Assembly: GCA_002345205.1 (NCBI GenBank) | Contig: DDVI01000094.1 | Location: 1-63,971 of the forward strand | Direction: 5' to 3' | DNA: 63,971 bases | Source of the DNA: Bdellovibrionaceae bacterium UBA2316 | GTDB taxonomy: Bacteria; Bdellovibrionota; Bdellovibrionia; Bdellovibrionales; Bdellovibrionaceae | Made by a program: the position numbers and the translations under genes | The notes under the pieces: model-generated | What the model was told of the DNA's origin: nothing | The model's input: only the letters and a program-made list of their open reading frames with translations | Databases searched by the model: none | Shown: positions 1 through 9,778 of the stretch, one piece after another | Layout: every line of letters starts with the position of its first letter | Numbering within the stretch: the stretch's first letter is position 1

Positions 1-3
1 TAG

Positions 4-351
4 TCACGAAAGAGGTCTATTATAAGAAATTTCTAATCTCTCCGAATTGCTAATAATTAGAGGATGCTCCATACCTTTTATAGTCAGTCTGTTACCTTTA
101 AGTTCGATGCTTGGCATCCGTGTGGTCACAGAAACGCCCTTCTCTTTTAATTTTTTTCGAATTGTCACCAGAGCCTTAGCATCCAAAGCATTGAAGGCAA
201 TTGTCTTGGCAACCTCATCAACCGTCGGCTGAGTATTCAGATATTCAGCGGCATTTTTTACACTTGGTTTTTGATAAAACAAAACGGTTTCAGCAAAACT
301 AAATTGCACAAATAAAATGCCACTTAGAATGACTTTGATAATAGAGTTCAT
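4..351 (-). CDS. small secreted protein, unknown function
   Basis: The 115-residue product begins with a signal peptide (basic start, hydrophobic residues 5-16, likely cleavage after SFA near residue 20). The mature part is short, mixed in charge and without cysteines or a motif I recognise, so no function is proposed. It starts about 70 bases downstream of alr on the same strand and could be the last gene of the histidine kinase/GGDEF/alr transcript. A periplasmic location is inferred from the signal peptide. Confidence 0.6.
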   Translation of the reverse strand: MNSIIKVILSGILFVQFSFAETVLFYQKPSVKNAAEYLNTQPTVDEVAKTIAFNALDAKALVTIRKKLKEKGVSVTTRMPSIELKGNRLTIKGMEHPLIISNSERLEISYNRPLS

Positions 352-419
352 GAATCCAATCCTGCTACGGACTTATATTTATTGTAACAGTCCATGGAGC
401 AGATTTAATATTTCTTTTT

Positions 420-1589
420 CTATACACTAGACTCGACGATTACCCTGGGTACACGAATACTCATACTCGTTAATACTTCCCAAGGGATCGTACCCAGTAG
501 ATCTGCATAAGAGTTTGCGGTTTGCTGATAGCCCATCTGCTCGGTGTACCCGAATAGAATCACACTATCATTTTTCTCGATCTTCAAATTCATAATCGCC
601 GTCAGATCAATCATTAAATAATCCATGCAAATATTTCCAACGATTGGAACCAGATGGCCATGAACACTCACAAGACCTTTGTTTGACAAATTTCGGTGGA
701 CTCCATCAGCATAACCGATGGGAACAATACCAATGACCGAGTCCTTTTTAGCTATCCAAATATGGGAATAAGAAACGCCCCCACCTTTACTTACAAAACG
801 AATTTCGCTTAAATGGGACTTTAATGTCATGACTGGTTTTAGCGACTCTTGAAAACTATTTTTAAAATTCATTTTGGGCGCATAACCGTACAATAATAGA
901 CCGGGGCGTACCCCCAGATTCGGATCGATTTTAAGGCTCAAGCCTTCACGCTCGGAGGCCACTTTAGATAAAACCCCTGCCGAGTTTAGCGCATGGATCA
1001 CGGCACCGTATTTCTTAAATAAAGGCGCTACTTGATTTAAAGATTTCAACTGTCCTTGTGTTTTTCCGTCGGGTTCAAGACCATCTTCACCACTATGCAA
1101 ATGAGTTAAAACACCTTTTACACGAAAGTTTTTATTTTGCCAAAGATACTCATCGACTTTGGAAGCTTCTTTTACTGGAAAACCTAAACGATTCATTCCA
1201 GTATCAAACTTGACGTGAATCGGGACTGATTTACCTTTGTTAGCTTGAGCTAAAAAATCAAAATGATCCCACTGGCTAACTACGGGAACAAATCCACGTT
1301 GAATAATTTCTTCCGCACCCTGTTTATCAAAACCACGAAAAACCAAAATATTGGCTTTTATACCCGCTTGATGTAACCACAGCGCTTCTTCGATCAAGCA
1401 GACGCCCATATGGTCTACGCCTTCGGCTTCTAAGCATTTAGCCACGATGACGTCTCCATGCCCATATCCATTCGCTTTTACCATCGGACACAGAAAATTA
1501 TCTTTAGAAAAATGCGATCGAATCCATGACAAATTGCTTTTTAAGTGGTGCAGATTAATTTCAGCGTAAGACTTTCTAAATAAATTCAT
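420..1589 (-). CDS. alr: alanine racemase
   Basis: This PLP enzyme interconverts L- and D-alanine to supply D-Ala for peptidoglycan. The 389-residue length is normal for the family. The PLP-lysine motif MVKANGYGHGD places the Schiff-base lysine at residue 38, and the catalytic tyrosine of the second subunit face is in GVSYSHIW (Tyr274). The ATG overlaps the stop of the upstream GGDEF gene by one base (TAATG), so the two are translationally coupled. Linking a cell-wall enzyme to a signalling pair in one transcript is unusual. The call is firm. Confidence 0.95.
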   Translation of the reverse strand: MNLFRKSYAEINLHHLKSNLSWIRSHFSKDNFLCPMVKANGYGHGDVIVAKCLEAEGVDHMGVCLIEEALWLHQAGIKANILVFRGFDKQGAEEIIQRGFVPVVSQWDHFDFLAQANKGKSVPIHVKFDTGMNRLGFPVKEASKVDEYLWQNKNFRVKGVLTHLHSGEDGLEPDGKTQGQLKSLNQVAPLFKKYGAVIHALNSAGVLSKVASEREGLSLKIDPNLGVRPGLLLYGYAPKMNFKNSFQESLKPVMTLKSHLSEIRFVSKGGGVSYSHIWIAKKDSVIGIVPIGYADGVHRNLSNKGLVSVHGHLVPIVGNICMDYLMIDLTAIMNLKIEKNDSVILFGYTEQMGYQQTANSYADLLGTIPWEVLTSMSIRVPRVIVESSV

Positions 1590-3073
1590 TATAGCTCGTT
1601 TTCATCGACGCCATAATCAGGAACAAAATTATCTGGTGCTTTATATAAACAGATTCTATTGCCCCCCTTAGAGGCGATAAATCTCATCGATTTTACTGCT
1701 GAATCTTCGAGCGACGCCTGATCTCGGCATAGACTCGGATACTCAGAAGCACCTAGACTGACTGTGACTTTCAAACCGCTATCCATCAAAGTATGACTTT
1801 CAATTAACCGACGTAAGCGTTCGGCGCGCAGAGACGCTCCCTTTTTGCTACAATGAGGTAGGATAATTGAAAACTCATTGGCACCGGTACGACATGTAAC
1901 ATCGTTAGCACGGCCCGTTTTATTCATGACATTAGCGACCGATTTTAAAATCAAATCGCGAGTTGGTTCGCCCATTGTGCTCTCGATCTCATCAAAATCA
2001 TCAATTGAAATTTTAATCAAAGCCAACGGCAGTTTTAAACGTTTAGCACGTTCGAACTCATCACGAAGCTTTTCGTTAAAGTATTTTCTATTAAACAACT
2101 CTGTAACTAAGTCTTCGATTTCCAGCTGACTTAAACGTTTTTCTAGACAGTATAGCGAATAGTATAAACTCGTGGCGCTGACGTAGTCTTGCATTTGATC
2201 AATCAGGGTATGTGATGACTCTTGATCGAAAACAAAAACACCTTCCAAACTATCTCGATCAAATAGAGGAATCAGTGAAGGGCGCTGAAACGCGAACATA
2301 TTAGCGACCACTTGATTAAATGAGGCCGGCACAATGTTTAGCAAGATTTGTTTGATTAGATCTTTTGTTTCTTCCGGATTTAATGCGCTTCCCAAGCCCT
2401 CGTGAACTTGGTGATTGGGCATCGAGGCGTGCGACATGACGAACGAGTTCATACTCGGTAAAAATTTAAAGAATAGCAGAGGCATATTCGTTAAATTCTG
2501 GAACAGCATACGAATTATGTCTTCTTTGCTTTCTGCGATTCTAAAATCGTTCAACACTTCTGAAATTGATTTCATTGCTGGCAAAGCCAATTTTGCCGTG
2601 TGTTCTAGAACTTGAGTTTTATCAGACTGTGCCTGGGCACTTTGAAGTTGTTCATAAATTTGCTCGTTCTTTAGAGTCAGAAAAATTGCTTCGCAGGTTC
2701 TATTAACTGCCCACAACACCCGTTCTTTTAAATAAGGCAATTTCGTGTTAATAACCTCACGAACACTGTAATCCGAGTAGTTCACAAAAATTTGGAAATT
2801 ATCTTCTTCCGTTAAAAAGATAATTGCAATCTCGCTACTAAATTGATTAATTTTCTCTACGTACTCGTTTAATGGCAAAGATAATGTATTTGTATCCAGC
2901 ACTACCACATGCGGAGCAATTTGTCGCAAGCGATCCCAAAATGTTTCTTCGTGCTCTATGAAATAAGATTCATATCCCGCTTGGGAAATTTGAACCTTCA
3001 CTGTAGAACCCAAATCTAAATTGCGAGAAAAAATTAAAATTTGGAATTGGGGCGCTAATTCGCGGATATTCAC
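1589..3073 (-). CDS. GGDEF-domain protein with degenerate active site and receiver-like N-terminus
   Basis: The 494-residue protein has three parts. Residues 1-130 look like a response-regulator receiver fold with a candidate phosphoacceptor Asp60 (VVVLDTN). The middle (about 150-310) resembles a GAF-like sensor. Residues about 330-480 form a GGDEF domain. The signature is GANEF (397-401) instead of GG(D/E)EF, while the inhibitory I-site RxxD is kept as RAND (388-391), five residues before it as in canonical cyclases. It may therefore bind c-di-GMP rather than make it (inference). It starts with GTG inside a GTGA overlap with the kinase gene stop, which implies a kinase-partner pair. The receiver assignment rests on pattern only. 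Confidence 0.8.
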   Translation of the reverse strand: MNIRELAPQFQILIFSRNLDLGSTVKVQISQAGYESYFIEHEETFWDRLRQIAPHVVVLDTNTLSLPLNEYVEKINQFSSEIAIIFLTEEDNFQIFVNYSDYSVREVINTKLPYLKERVLWAVNRTCEAIFLTLKNEQIYEQLQSAQAQSDKTQVLEHTAKLALPAMKSISEVLNDFRIAESKEDIIRMLFQNLTNMPLLFFKFLPSMNSFVMSHASMPNHQVHEGLGSALNPEETKDLIKQILLNIVPASFNQVVANMFAFQRPSLIPLFDRDSLEGVFVFDQESSHTLIDQMQDYVSATSLYYSLYCLEKRLSQLEIEDLVTELFNRKYFNEKLRDEFERAKRLKLPLALIKISIDDFDEIESTMGEPTRDLILKSVANVMNKTGRANDVTCRTGANEFSIILPHCSKKGASLRAERLRRLIESHTLMDSGLKVTVSLGASEYPSLCRDQASLEDSAVKSMRFIASKGGNRICLYKAPDNFVPDYGVDENEL

Positions 3074-5271
3074 ATCGGCCTCCCCGGTTTACGAATATTG
3101 ACTTTAAAGTTATCACTTGGACGAGACGTGGCCGTTTTAGGCTCGATCGCTTTAGGAGCCACAGGTACTATTTTTGGCACGTCTTTCGGTGCCTCTTCAA
3201 CTGTTTTTGTGGTCGCAACTTTTGAAATATCCGGATGAACTGGCTTCGGAGTATCTTTTGGTGCTTCATTAGAAACTTCAAATAGTTCATCAACATCCAC
3301 ATTCAAATCAATTGGCTTCATACTTATGGTCTTAGACGCCAGATTTAACTCCTGGAACATCTCATTGTCGTCAGCATCGTCTGTGACAACCGTAATTGGC
3401 TCTGCGGAAGATTTTTCTTCATCCATGCTGAGCTGAATATCTTCTTTTACAATTGGAATATTTAAAGGCGCACTTTTGGTCAATGACTTAGGCGGCAATG
3501 GTTCTGGAGCAGAATCGTCTTCATCAATTACGATCACGTCATCATCCAAAGTACTCGCTGCCGGAACTATAGAGGCCGCCTCAGGCGTCGATTCTTCGAT
3601 CACGGGTAATTTCGGAGCCGATGCCGCGACGGTTTGTTCGACCGTATTTAAATCAAACTCCACAAACACGCGAGCCCCTTTTCCACGTTCTGAATCTACT
3701 TTCACATTTCCACTATGCTGACGTACGATTCCAAGTGCAACGGTTAGTCCCAGGCCCATGTGCTGTCCCACATTTAACGAAGTAAAAAACGGATCAAAAA
3801 TTTTATCACTGATCTCTTTTGGAATACCCTCACCGTTATCTTCAACTAAAACCATAACCCTACCGTTTTCCATGTAGGTTTTGATTTTAAGTTCTTTATT
3901 TCCTTTTCGATCCATAGCTTGGATCGAGTTTTTAATAATATTTTCAAAAACCGTTACCAATTGATTTACGTCCATATCAAACGCATCTGTATTCCCAATT
4001 TCTTTACTCACCTTTACAACTTTTTGGTAACACAGATTTTCTAAATTTTTCAAAGCGCGCAGCAACGGCGTGTCAATTTTAGTTTTGATTTTATTTTGTT
4101 CTTTTTCGCCAGCAAATAATAATAGTTTATCTATAATTTCATTCGCTGAACGAGCTTCTGATTTTACTCGGCTCAGTGTCTTTAGTACTTCTTCTTTTGA
4201 GTTAGCCAGGTTTCCAATTTGCACTAAAGATAAAATTTTTACTAGCGGCGCTTTCATTTCATGACCTAAAGCAGATGCAATACGCATGTTACTCTGAGCA
4301 CGATCTTTGGAAACTTCTGTTGGATTCGCCGGTTTAGCTTCGTTTGAATTCAATAAAGGATTTGGAAATGACTTCTGCGTCACTTCGCCTCGAGGTGTAA
4401 CCACGGCTGGCTTGGGAAACTCATTTGGCACAAGCAGAAATGAAATACCAATTAAAATAAATAAAAAGCCAAATGAAAAGAACGCAAACTGACGACGAAA
4501 CTCTTCTTTGCTTTTAATAATTTCCGACAAGGACGTCTGCGTGTATAAAAATAAATCCATATTCGGGACTTTTTCCATCACTGCGAAAAACTCCTCACCG
4601 CTCGTAATCGCAAAAGACCCCGTCGACATCGTTTTATTATTTTCGCGCAGATCTTTAATCACCGTGTTTTCAAAAATCTTTTGTCCCACGTATTCTGGTT
4701 TAACATGGGCCATGCTGACTAACTCTTTATTCACAAGGGCCAGCGTTGTACTTTGGGTTTTTTGACTATCCATCAAACTTTGAAGATTTTCCCCAAGACT
4801 AACGAAAACCCACATTTTGTCTTTCAATGGAATCAATGTTAGGAGTATCCGTTTTCGCCCCTGATCCTGAAAAAATTGAAAAGAAATCTGAGTTGTATCT
4901 GGATTAATTTGAAAACTACGGACTACCTGAGTCAGAGTTTCTTTGCTTAGATCAGAAACCGGCGAAGCTTCACGAAAAAGCCATTCCACCATTTGGTTTC
5001 TATCATTCAGCAATGCCACCGCAAAATACGGACTCATGCTAGCCCAGTTAATACGGCGATTAGACTCAATACTTAGGTTCTGAGCCATTTTAGTAAGGAA
5101 TTTGGCCTCTGCTTCATAGGCAGTAACCATGGTAGAGATTTGGTTCTTCATTTGAAGCTCCACGTTCTCTACTTTATCGGCAAATAATGACTGCTCGAAT
5201 TTGTTGTATACAATCGATAAAAACAACACAGATACAACAACTAAAGCGACTACTACTTTTATTCTGATCAA
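3070..5271 (-). CDS. membrane sensor histidine kinase with long disordered tail
   Basis: The 733-residue protein has a membrane segment at residues 3-21, an extracytoplasmic sensor region to about 260 and a second membrane segment at about 261-280. The dimerisation/H-box follows (GHEMKAPL, phospho-His near 340), then a HATPase_c domain with N box (ENIIKNSIQAM, about 445), G1 (EDNGEGIP, about 478) and G2 (GLGLTVALG, about 507). The last 190 or so residues are acidic, then Pro/Lys/Thr-rich and probably disordered, which is not typical of kinases. The start is TTG (LIRIKV); no in-frame ATG gives the first membrane helix. It is the first gene of the operon with the GGDEF gene and alr. The signal sensed is unknown. 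Confidence 0.88.
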   Translation of the reverse strand: MIRIKVVVALVVVSVLFLSIVYNKFEQSLFADKVENVELQMKNQISTMVTAYEAEAKFLTKMAQNLSIESNRRINWASMSPYFAVALLNDRNQMVEWLFREASPVSDLSKETLTQVVRSFQINPDTTQISFQFFQDQGRKRILLTLIPLKDKMWVFVSLGENLQSLMDSQKTQSTTLALVNKELVSMAHVKPEYVGQKIFENTVIKDLRENNKTMSTGSFAITSGEEFFAVMEKVPNMDLFLYTQTSLSEIIKSKEEFRRQFAFFSFGFLFILIGISFLLVPNEFPKPAVVTPRGEVTQKSFPNPLLNSNEAKPANPTEVSKDRAQSNMRIASALGHEMKAPLVKILSLVQIGNLANSKEEVLKTLSRVKSEARSANEIIDKLLLFAGEKEQNKIKTKIDTPLLRALKNLENLCYQKVVKVSKEIGNTDAFDMDVNQLVTVFENIIKNSIQAMDRKGNKELKIKTYMENGRVMVLVEDNGEGIPKEISDKIFDPFFTSLNVGQHMGLGLTVALGIVRQHSGNVKVDSERGKGARVFVEFDLNTVEQTVAASAPKLPVIEESTPEAASIVPAASTLDDDVIVIDEDDSAPEPLPPKSLTKSAPLNIPIVKEDIQLSMDEEKSSAEPITVVTDDADDNEMFQELNLASKTISMKPIDLNVDVDELFEVSNEAPKDTPKPVHPDISKVATTKTVEEAPKDVPKIVPVAPKAIEPKTATSRPSDNFKVNIRKPGRPM

Positions 5272-5413
5272 TTCTTTTCCCTATCCAAATTCTGATTCCT
5301 ATTTTACGTTTATTAGTTGCCAAGAAGCAAGTACGACTATCAGTTGCCCTCTAGGAAAATCAGACGTATATGTGTTCGACATAGACTACGAAGTTGATTG
5401 AATGAGGTCGTTC

Positions 5414-7030
5414 ATGAGTTACATCAAAACAGATTATCTAGTGGTGGGTTCAGGTTTAGCGGGATTATCGGCCGCGCTTAAACTCTCGGCACTTGGTGAT
5501 GTACTGATCATTACCAAAGAAAAAGTAGAGAATGCGAACTCGACTTGGGCCCAGGGAGGCATCGCAGCCGTTTTTTCAAACGAAGATAGCTTCGATTCAC
5601 ACATTCAGGATACTTTGGTTGCGGGCGCTGGGTTATGCAATGAAGACGCAGTTAAAAATATTGTTACGCAAGCTCCTGAAAGAATTCAGGATTTAATAAA
5701 CTGGGGGGTCAAATTTGACCTTAAAAAAGCGCCCCAGGGCGACCACTTCGAAATGGATCTTACAAAAGAAGGAGGACATTCCTACCGTCGCATCTTGCAT
5801 TTTGAAGATCAAACCGGAAAGCACATTCATCAAAAACTTTTAGAACGCGTTCGTAAAACTCCAAATATTAAAATCCTAGAAGAAACGTTCGCCATAGATT
5901 TGATCTTAAACAAACAGTTAAACGTATGGGATATGTCCCCCTCGGAATGCATGGGTTTGTATGCCCTCAATAACAAAACAGGGTATGTCGAGTCTTATCT
6001 AGCCAGCCAAATAATTCTAGCCACGGGTGGATCTGGCAAAGTTTATAAATACACTACCAACTGGAGCGGCGCCACAGGCGACGGCATCGCAATCGCCTAT
6101 CGTGCTGGCGCTCGATTAGCTAATTTAGAATTCATGCAGTTCCATCCAACGTGCCTATATCATAAAGACTCTCGAAATTTTTTAGTTTCAGAAGCCTTAC
6201 GCGGCGAAGGCGGCGAGCTAATTGATGACCAAGGCAATGCCTTTATGAAGAAATATCACCCACTGGGCTCATTGGCCCCTCGAGACATCGTAGCTCGTTC
6301 CATCGATGCCGAAATGAAACGATCAGGGGCTTCTTCAGTTTTTTTAAAGATGACCCACTTAGATCCGAATTTTTTAAAACAGCGCTTTCCTTCTATTTAT
6401 CAAAAATGTTTAGAGTTCCAAATCGACATTACAACAATGCCCATTCCCGTTGTTCCGGCGGCTCATTATTTATGTGGTGGTGTAGTTACGGATGTCGCTG
6501 GTCGCACCGACATAAACCGTCTTTGGGTGATCGGCGAGGCGGCATGCACTGGGCTTCACGGCGCAAATCGTTTAGCATCAAATTCTTTGCTCGAATGCGT
6601 GGCGATGGCTGAAAATCTATTTCAAGACTTAAAATCTGAACCTAAATTGACAACGTTCAAAGAACCGAATCCTTGGTTTTACCCTCAAAAAACTGATGAT
6701 GATGAAATGATCGTGATCCACCACATGTGGAATGAGATTCGCGAAATCATGTGGAATTATGTGGGCATTGTTCGCAGTAATAAGCGCCTATCCCGCGCCC
6801 AGTCCCGCTTGAAAAATATTATGTCCGAAGTAAAAGAATACTATTCAAATTTTAAAATCCATAAAGACATAATCGAGCTACGTAATATCGCAACCGTAGC
6901 ACAAGCTATTGTCGAGTGCGCGTTAAAACGTGAAGACTCCATCGGGATTCATTATAATTTGGACAATCCGACATCAAATATCAAACAAGGGATTACTCCA
7001 AAAAACTCTGTAGTATACAGAAAATACTAG
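5414..7030 (+). CDS. nadB: L-aspartate oxidase
   Basis: This FAD enzyme oxidises L-aspartate to iminoaspartate, the first step of de novo NAD synthesis. The N-terminal Rossmann motif is VVGSGLAGLSAAL. The family motifs STWAQGGIAAV, GATGDGIAIAYRAGA and LEFMQFHPT follow, with the succinate-dehydrogenase-type C-terminal helical domain after about residue 430. An upstream in-frame ATG exists at 5402, but GAGG six bases before 5414 supports the later start (MSYIKTDYL). nadA and nadC are not in the window. It is transcribed divergently from the histidine kinase across about 140 bases. Confidence 0.94.
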   Translation: MSYIKTDYLVVGSGLAGLSAALKLSALGDVLIITKEKVENANSTWAQGGIAAVFSNEDSFDSHIQDTLVAGAGLCNEDAVKNIVTQAPERIQDLINWGVKFDLKKAPQGDHFEMDLTKEGGHSYRRILHFEDQTGKHIHQKLLERVRKTPNIKILEETFAIDLILNKQLNVWDMSPSECMGLYALNNKTGYVESYLASQIILATGGSGKVYKYTTNWSGATGDGIAIAYRAGARLANLEFMQFHPTCLYHKDSRNFLVSEALRGEGGELIDDQGNAFMKKYHPLGSLAPRDIVARSIDAEMKRSGASSVFLKMTHLDPNFLKQRFPSIYQKCLEFQIDITTMPIPVVPAAHYLCGGVVTDVAGRTDINRLWVIGEAACTGLHGANRLASNSLLECVAMAENLFQDLKSEPKLTTFKEPNPWFYPQKTDDDEMIVIHHMWNEIREIMWNYVGIVRSNKRLSRAQSRLKNIMSEVKEYYSNFKIHKDIIELRNIATVAQAIVECALKREDSIGIHYNLDNPTSNIKQGITPKNSVVYRKY

Positions 7031-7097
7031 CCTTCATCCCAAAGTCTGGTTGATAAAAAGATGTCTTTTTTAGACGTTTTCGTATCTAATTACAGAT

Positions 7098-7955
7098 ATG
7101 CAGTCACAATTTCAACGCAATGAAGGCTATTTCAAAGGTTATAAAAACGAATCTCTTTTTTTTCAGTCTTGGCAGAAAGAAAACCCAGAACTTAACGTCA
7201 TCATTACTCATGGCATGGGCGAACATTCTGAATCCTACACCCGTTTAGTTAATCACTTCACCCCAAGCAACATCAGTTTTTTCTCGTGGGATTTGCGAGG
7301 ACATGGACGCAGCAATGGTAAACGCGGTTACGCCGCAAATTTTAACGATTTCGTTTATGACATGGAGATTTTTTTAGATGAAGCGTTTAAAACGTTTAAC
7401 TTTAAAGCACCCGTGATTTTACTTGGACACTCTATGGGTGGCCTCATTCAAACTAAATTCTTACTTACAAATCCAAATAAATTTAAAATCGCCGCGCAAG
7501 TTTTAAGTTCCCCACTATTCGGATTCTCTGTTGCGGTACCATCGATTAAAGACAAAGCGGCACGATTGCTGTACTCAACGTTTCCCAAAGTGACTTTAGG
7601 CAATGAGCTTTCACCCGATATGTTAACTCGTGATTCCAGCGTGGTTGCCGAATATGAAAAAGATCACCTCCGTCACGAAATGATTTCCTCTGGAATCTAT
7701 CTCGGCATGATCGATAGTTTCGAAATGATTTTTCCTCGCGCTCACGAAATTAAGATACCAACTTTCATGCAAATTGCGGAAAAAGACCCCGTAGTTTCCT
7801 CAGCGAAAGCTAAGGAGTTTTTTGAACTCATTTCATCACCCTACAAACGTATTGTAGTTTACGGGGATGGCGCTCGACATGAAAACTATAATGACATTCA
7901 CCGCGAAACTGTATTTCTGGATTTAGAAAAAAATCTTAAAGGATTGGTAAAATGA
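7098..7955 (+). CDS. alpha/beta hydrolase, monoacylglycerol-lipase/lysophospholipase type
   Basis: The 285-residue protein has the nucleophile elbow GHSMGGL (Ser112), the oxyanion-region motif THGMGEHSESY and the DLRGHGRS motif typical of Hydrolase_4 enzymes such as monoacylglycerol lipase and PldB. The catalytic Asp is probably in EKDPVV, and the His is in GARHENYND near the C-terminus. There is no signal peptide, so it is likely cytoplasmic or peripheral. It overlaps the next lipoprotein gene by four bases (ATGA), which suggests the two act together. The substrate (monoglyceride or lysophospholipid) is inferred. Confidence 0.88.
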   Translation: MQSQFQRNEGYFKGYKNESLFFQSWQKENPELNVIITHGMGEHSESYTRLVNHFTPSNISFFSWDLRGHGRSNGKRGYAANFNDFVYDMEIFLDEAFKTFNFKAPVILLGHSMGGLIQTKFLLTNPNKFKIAAQVLSSPLFGFSVAVPSIKDKAARLLYSTFPKVTLGNELSPDMLTRDSSVVAEYEKDHLRHEMISSGIYLGMIDSFEMIFPRAHEIKIPTFMQIAEKDPVVSSAKAKEFFELISSPYKRIVVYGDGARHENYNDIHRETVFLDLEKNLKGLVK

Positions 7956-8554
7956 AATTTCTTTCCGCACTCTTCATTTTTGCTTTAACGGTATCCTGCA
8001 CAAGCAAGGTAATATCACCGGCTCCGCATATTAAGCTGATCTCTGAATCGGATTACTACGACACTGTTAAAAAAAATTCTCGTCACCAGCAAATCTATTC
8101 GGGCTTATATAACTCTATCGACATGACGGCCGCCGTGATCAACACAGAAGTGTTCGAAGCCCAAGTTGACCAAATGGCGCGCGTATTTATTTGGGATGAA
8201 AACAAATACACTCAAGAAAAGGCGGCTGCCGACGGTAAACTTCGCAAAGAAGCCGAATTCTTTGTTAGCTTTTTTACGCCAGAGCGTAAACACGATGATT
8301 TAAATAAGAATAAAACGTTGTGGAAAATATTTTTAGATGTCGACGGAAAACGCTACGAAGGCAAGACAACAAAAATAAAACTATTAACGGAAGAACTTCA
8401 AAGTATTTATCCGTTTCACAATCGATTCTCAACCCCGTACTCAATCGTTTTTCCTATTCCGATGAAAAACATCGAAAAAGCGAATTCCTTGAAACTGACG
8501 ATCACGGGTCCCGTCGGTACATCGACTGTGGATTTCGGTACCGCGACGAACTGA
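7952..8554 (+). CDS. lipoprotein, unknown function
   Basis: The 200-residue protein has a lipoprotein signal with lipobox LTVSC (Cys16). The rest is a mixed-charge domain that I cannot assign to a family. Its ATG overlaps the hydrolase gene (ATGA), so it is translationally coupled to that enzyme. It is convergent with the next gene. Confidence 0.7.
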   Translation: MKFLSALFIFALTVSCTSKVISPAPHIKLISESDYYDTVKKNSRHQQIYSGLYNSIDMTAAVINTEVFEAQVDQMARVFIWDENKYTQEKAAADGKLRKEAEFFVSFFTPERKHDDLNKNKTLWKIFLDVDGKRYEGKTTKIKLLTEELQSIYPFHNRFSTPYSIVFPIPMKNIEKANSLKLTITGPVGTSTVDFGTATN

Positions 8555-8574
8555 TTCGTCGCGGACGCAACAAA

Positions 8575-8946
8575 CTATTCTCTGTTTAGTTTTACTTTTA
8601 CAGATTCGTTATTGTATTTGATCACCATATATTTAGACTCGCTAGCCACTGGCAAGTTAGCTAAATCAAATGTGTATACTTTTGGTTCAACCACTTGATC
8701 TGGGCAGATCATTCGCGTGGCACCAACTACAAGTTCGCTATCACAAACAACCGCGTAATTGCGGGTCATACGATCTTTGTTACAAAGCGAACCCACTTGA
8801 ACGTCCACAGACTTAGTATTGCAGTCTCCAAGAAATGTTACATACAAGTAATTTCTGTATGTGAACGCACCAAATGATGCTGGTTTTGCGGGAGCCGAAA
8901 ATGCGAATGATGATAAAAATAAAGCCGTTAATAAAACAAGTTTCAT
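8575..8946 (-). CDS. small secreted cysteine-containing protein
   Basis: The 123-residue product has a clear signal peptide (residues 1-17, SFAFSA end). The mature part has four cysteines (in GDCNTK, SLCNKD, VVCDSE, MICPDQ), consistent with two periplasmic disulfides. No family is recognised. A strong AGGAGGG lies seven bases before the ATG, which fixes the start. It is monocistronic and convergent with the upstream lipoprotein gene, with only 20 bases between the stops. Confidence 0.72.
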   Translation of the reverse strand: MKLVLLTALFLSSFAFSAPAKPASFGAFTYRNYLYVTFLGDCNTKSVDVQVGSLCNKDRMTRNYAVVCDSELVVGATRMICPDQVVEPKVYTFDLANLPVASESKYMVIKYNNESVKVKLNRE

Positions 8947-9004
8947 GGTTAAACCCTCCTGATGCCGTTAAGTCGTAACGTCATTAAAACAGTGGGTCAA
9001 CAGT

Positions 9005-9778
9005 TTATCTTTTGAAGGCCTTATCAACAATGAAATCAAACGCCTTAGGGAGATATTGGGACAGTTTTAAATTTGCACCTGTAAATCCAGATGGTTTCAA
9101 AACACTCAAATCCAAACGTATAGCTTCGTATATGTGTTCTATATATTTCGCCGTTGGCGTCGAAGGTAATTTGATTTTTATATGGTCGCCATAAAGATTA
9201 TTTATCTCTTCAAACATATCGGTCTTAATGGCCGGACTCAGCAAAACCAAAGTGGACACTCCCGTTCCTTTTAACTCTTTACGCAGGCACTCAGTGAACG
9301 AAAGCACCGCCGCCTTAGATGCGGAATAGGTCGAAGCCGCTGGTAAATGCATTAACGACGCGACACTGCTATGATTCACAATCTTTCCAGATTTTTTGTT
9401 TAACATTTGGGGCAACACAGCATGAGTCAATTGGATCACGCTGTTTACATTCACTGTTAGCATGCGCTGAATCTCTTCCATAGTTTGCTTTTCAAGCAAG
9501 CCACCAACCCATAGTCCCGCGTTATTAAATAAAATATCTACGTCGTGATCATTTAGTTTTCGTCCAATCTGTTCGACTTCGCTTGGAATAGATAAATCCG
9601 CTTCGTAGGTAACAACAGATTTGGCACCTAGATCTTTTAACTCTTTTTCTAATTCAAGATTTGCTTTACGATTAACTAATATCAATGCGGTATTTTCCGT
9701 TGCAATTCGTTTGCAAAACGCTTTACCCATTCCACGATTGGCTCCAGTAACGACCACCGTTTTATTTTTTATCTGCAT
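9005..9778 (-). CDS. short-chain dehydrogenase/reductase
   Basis: The 257-residue protein is a classical SDR: cofactor motif TGANRGMGKAF, NNAG motif (ILFNNAGLW) and catalytic YSASKAA with Tyr and Lys four apart, preceded by the Ser of VNHSSVASL. It is an NAD(P)-dependent oxidoreductase whose substrate cannot be read from sequence. Its 5' end overlaps the RNase HI gene by 17 bases on the same strand, so the two are co-transcribed. Confidence 0.88.
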   Translation of the reverse strand: MQIKNKTVVVTGANRGMGKAFCKRIATENTALILVNRKANLELEKELKDLGAKSVVTYEADLSIPSEVEQIGRKLNDHDVDILFNNAGLWVGGLLEKQTMEEIQRMLTVNVNSVIQLTHAVLPQMLNKKSGKIVNHSSVASLMHLPAASTYSASKAAVLSFTECLRKELKGTGVSTLVLLSPAIKTDMFEEINNLYGDHIKIKLPSTPTAKYIEHIYEAIRLDLSVLKPSGFTGANLKLSQYLPKAFDFIVDKAFKR

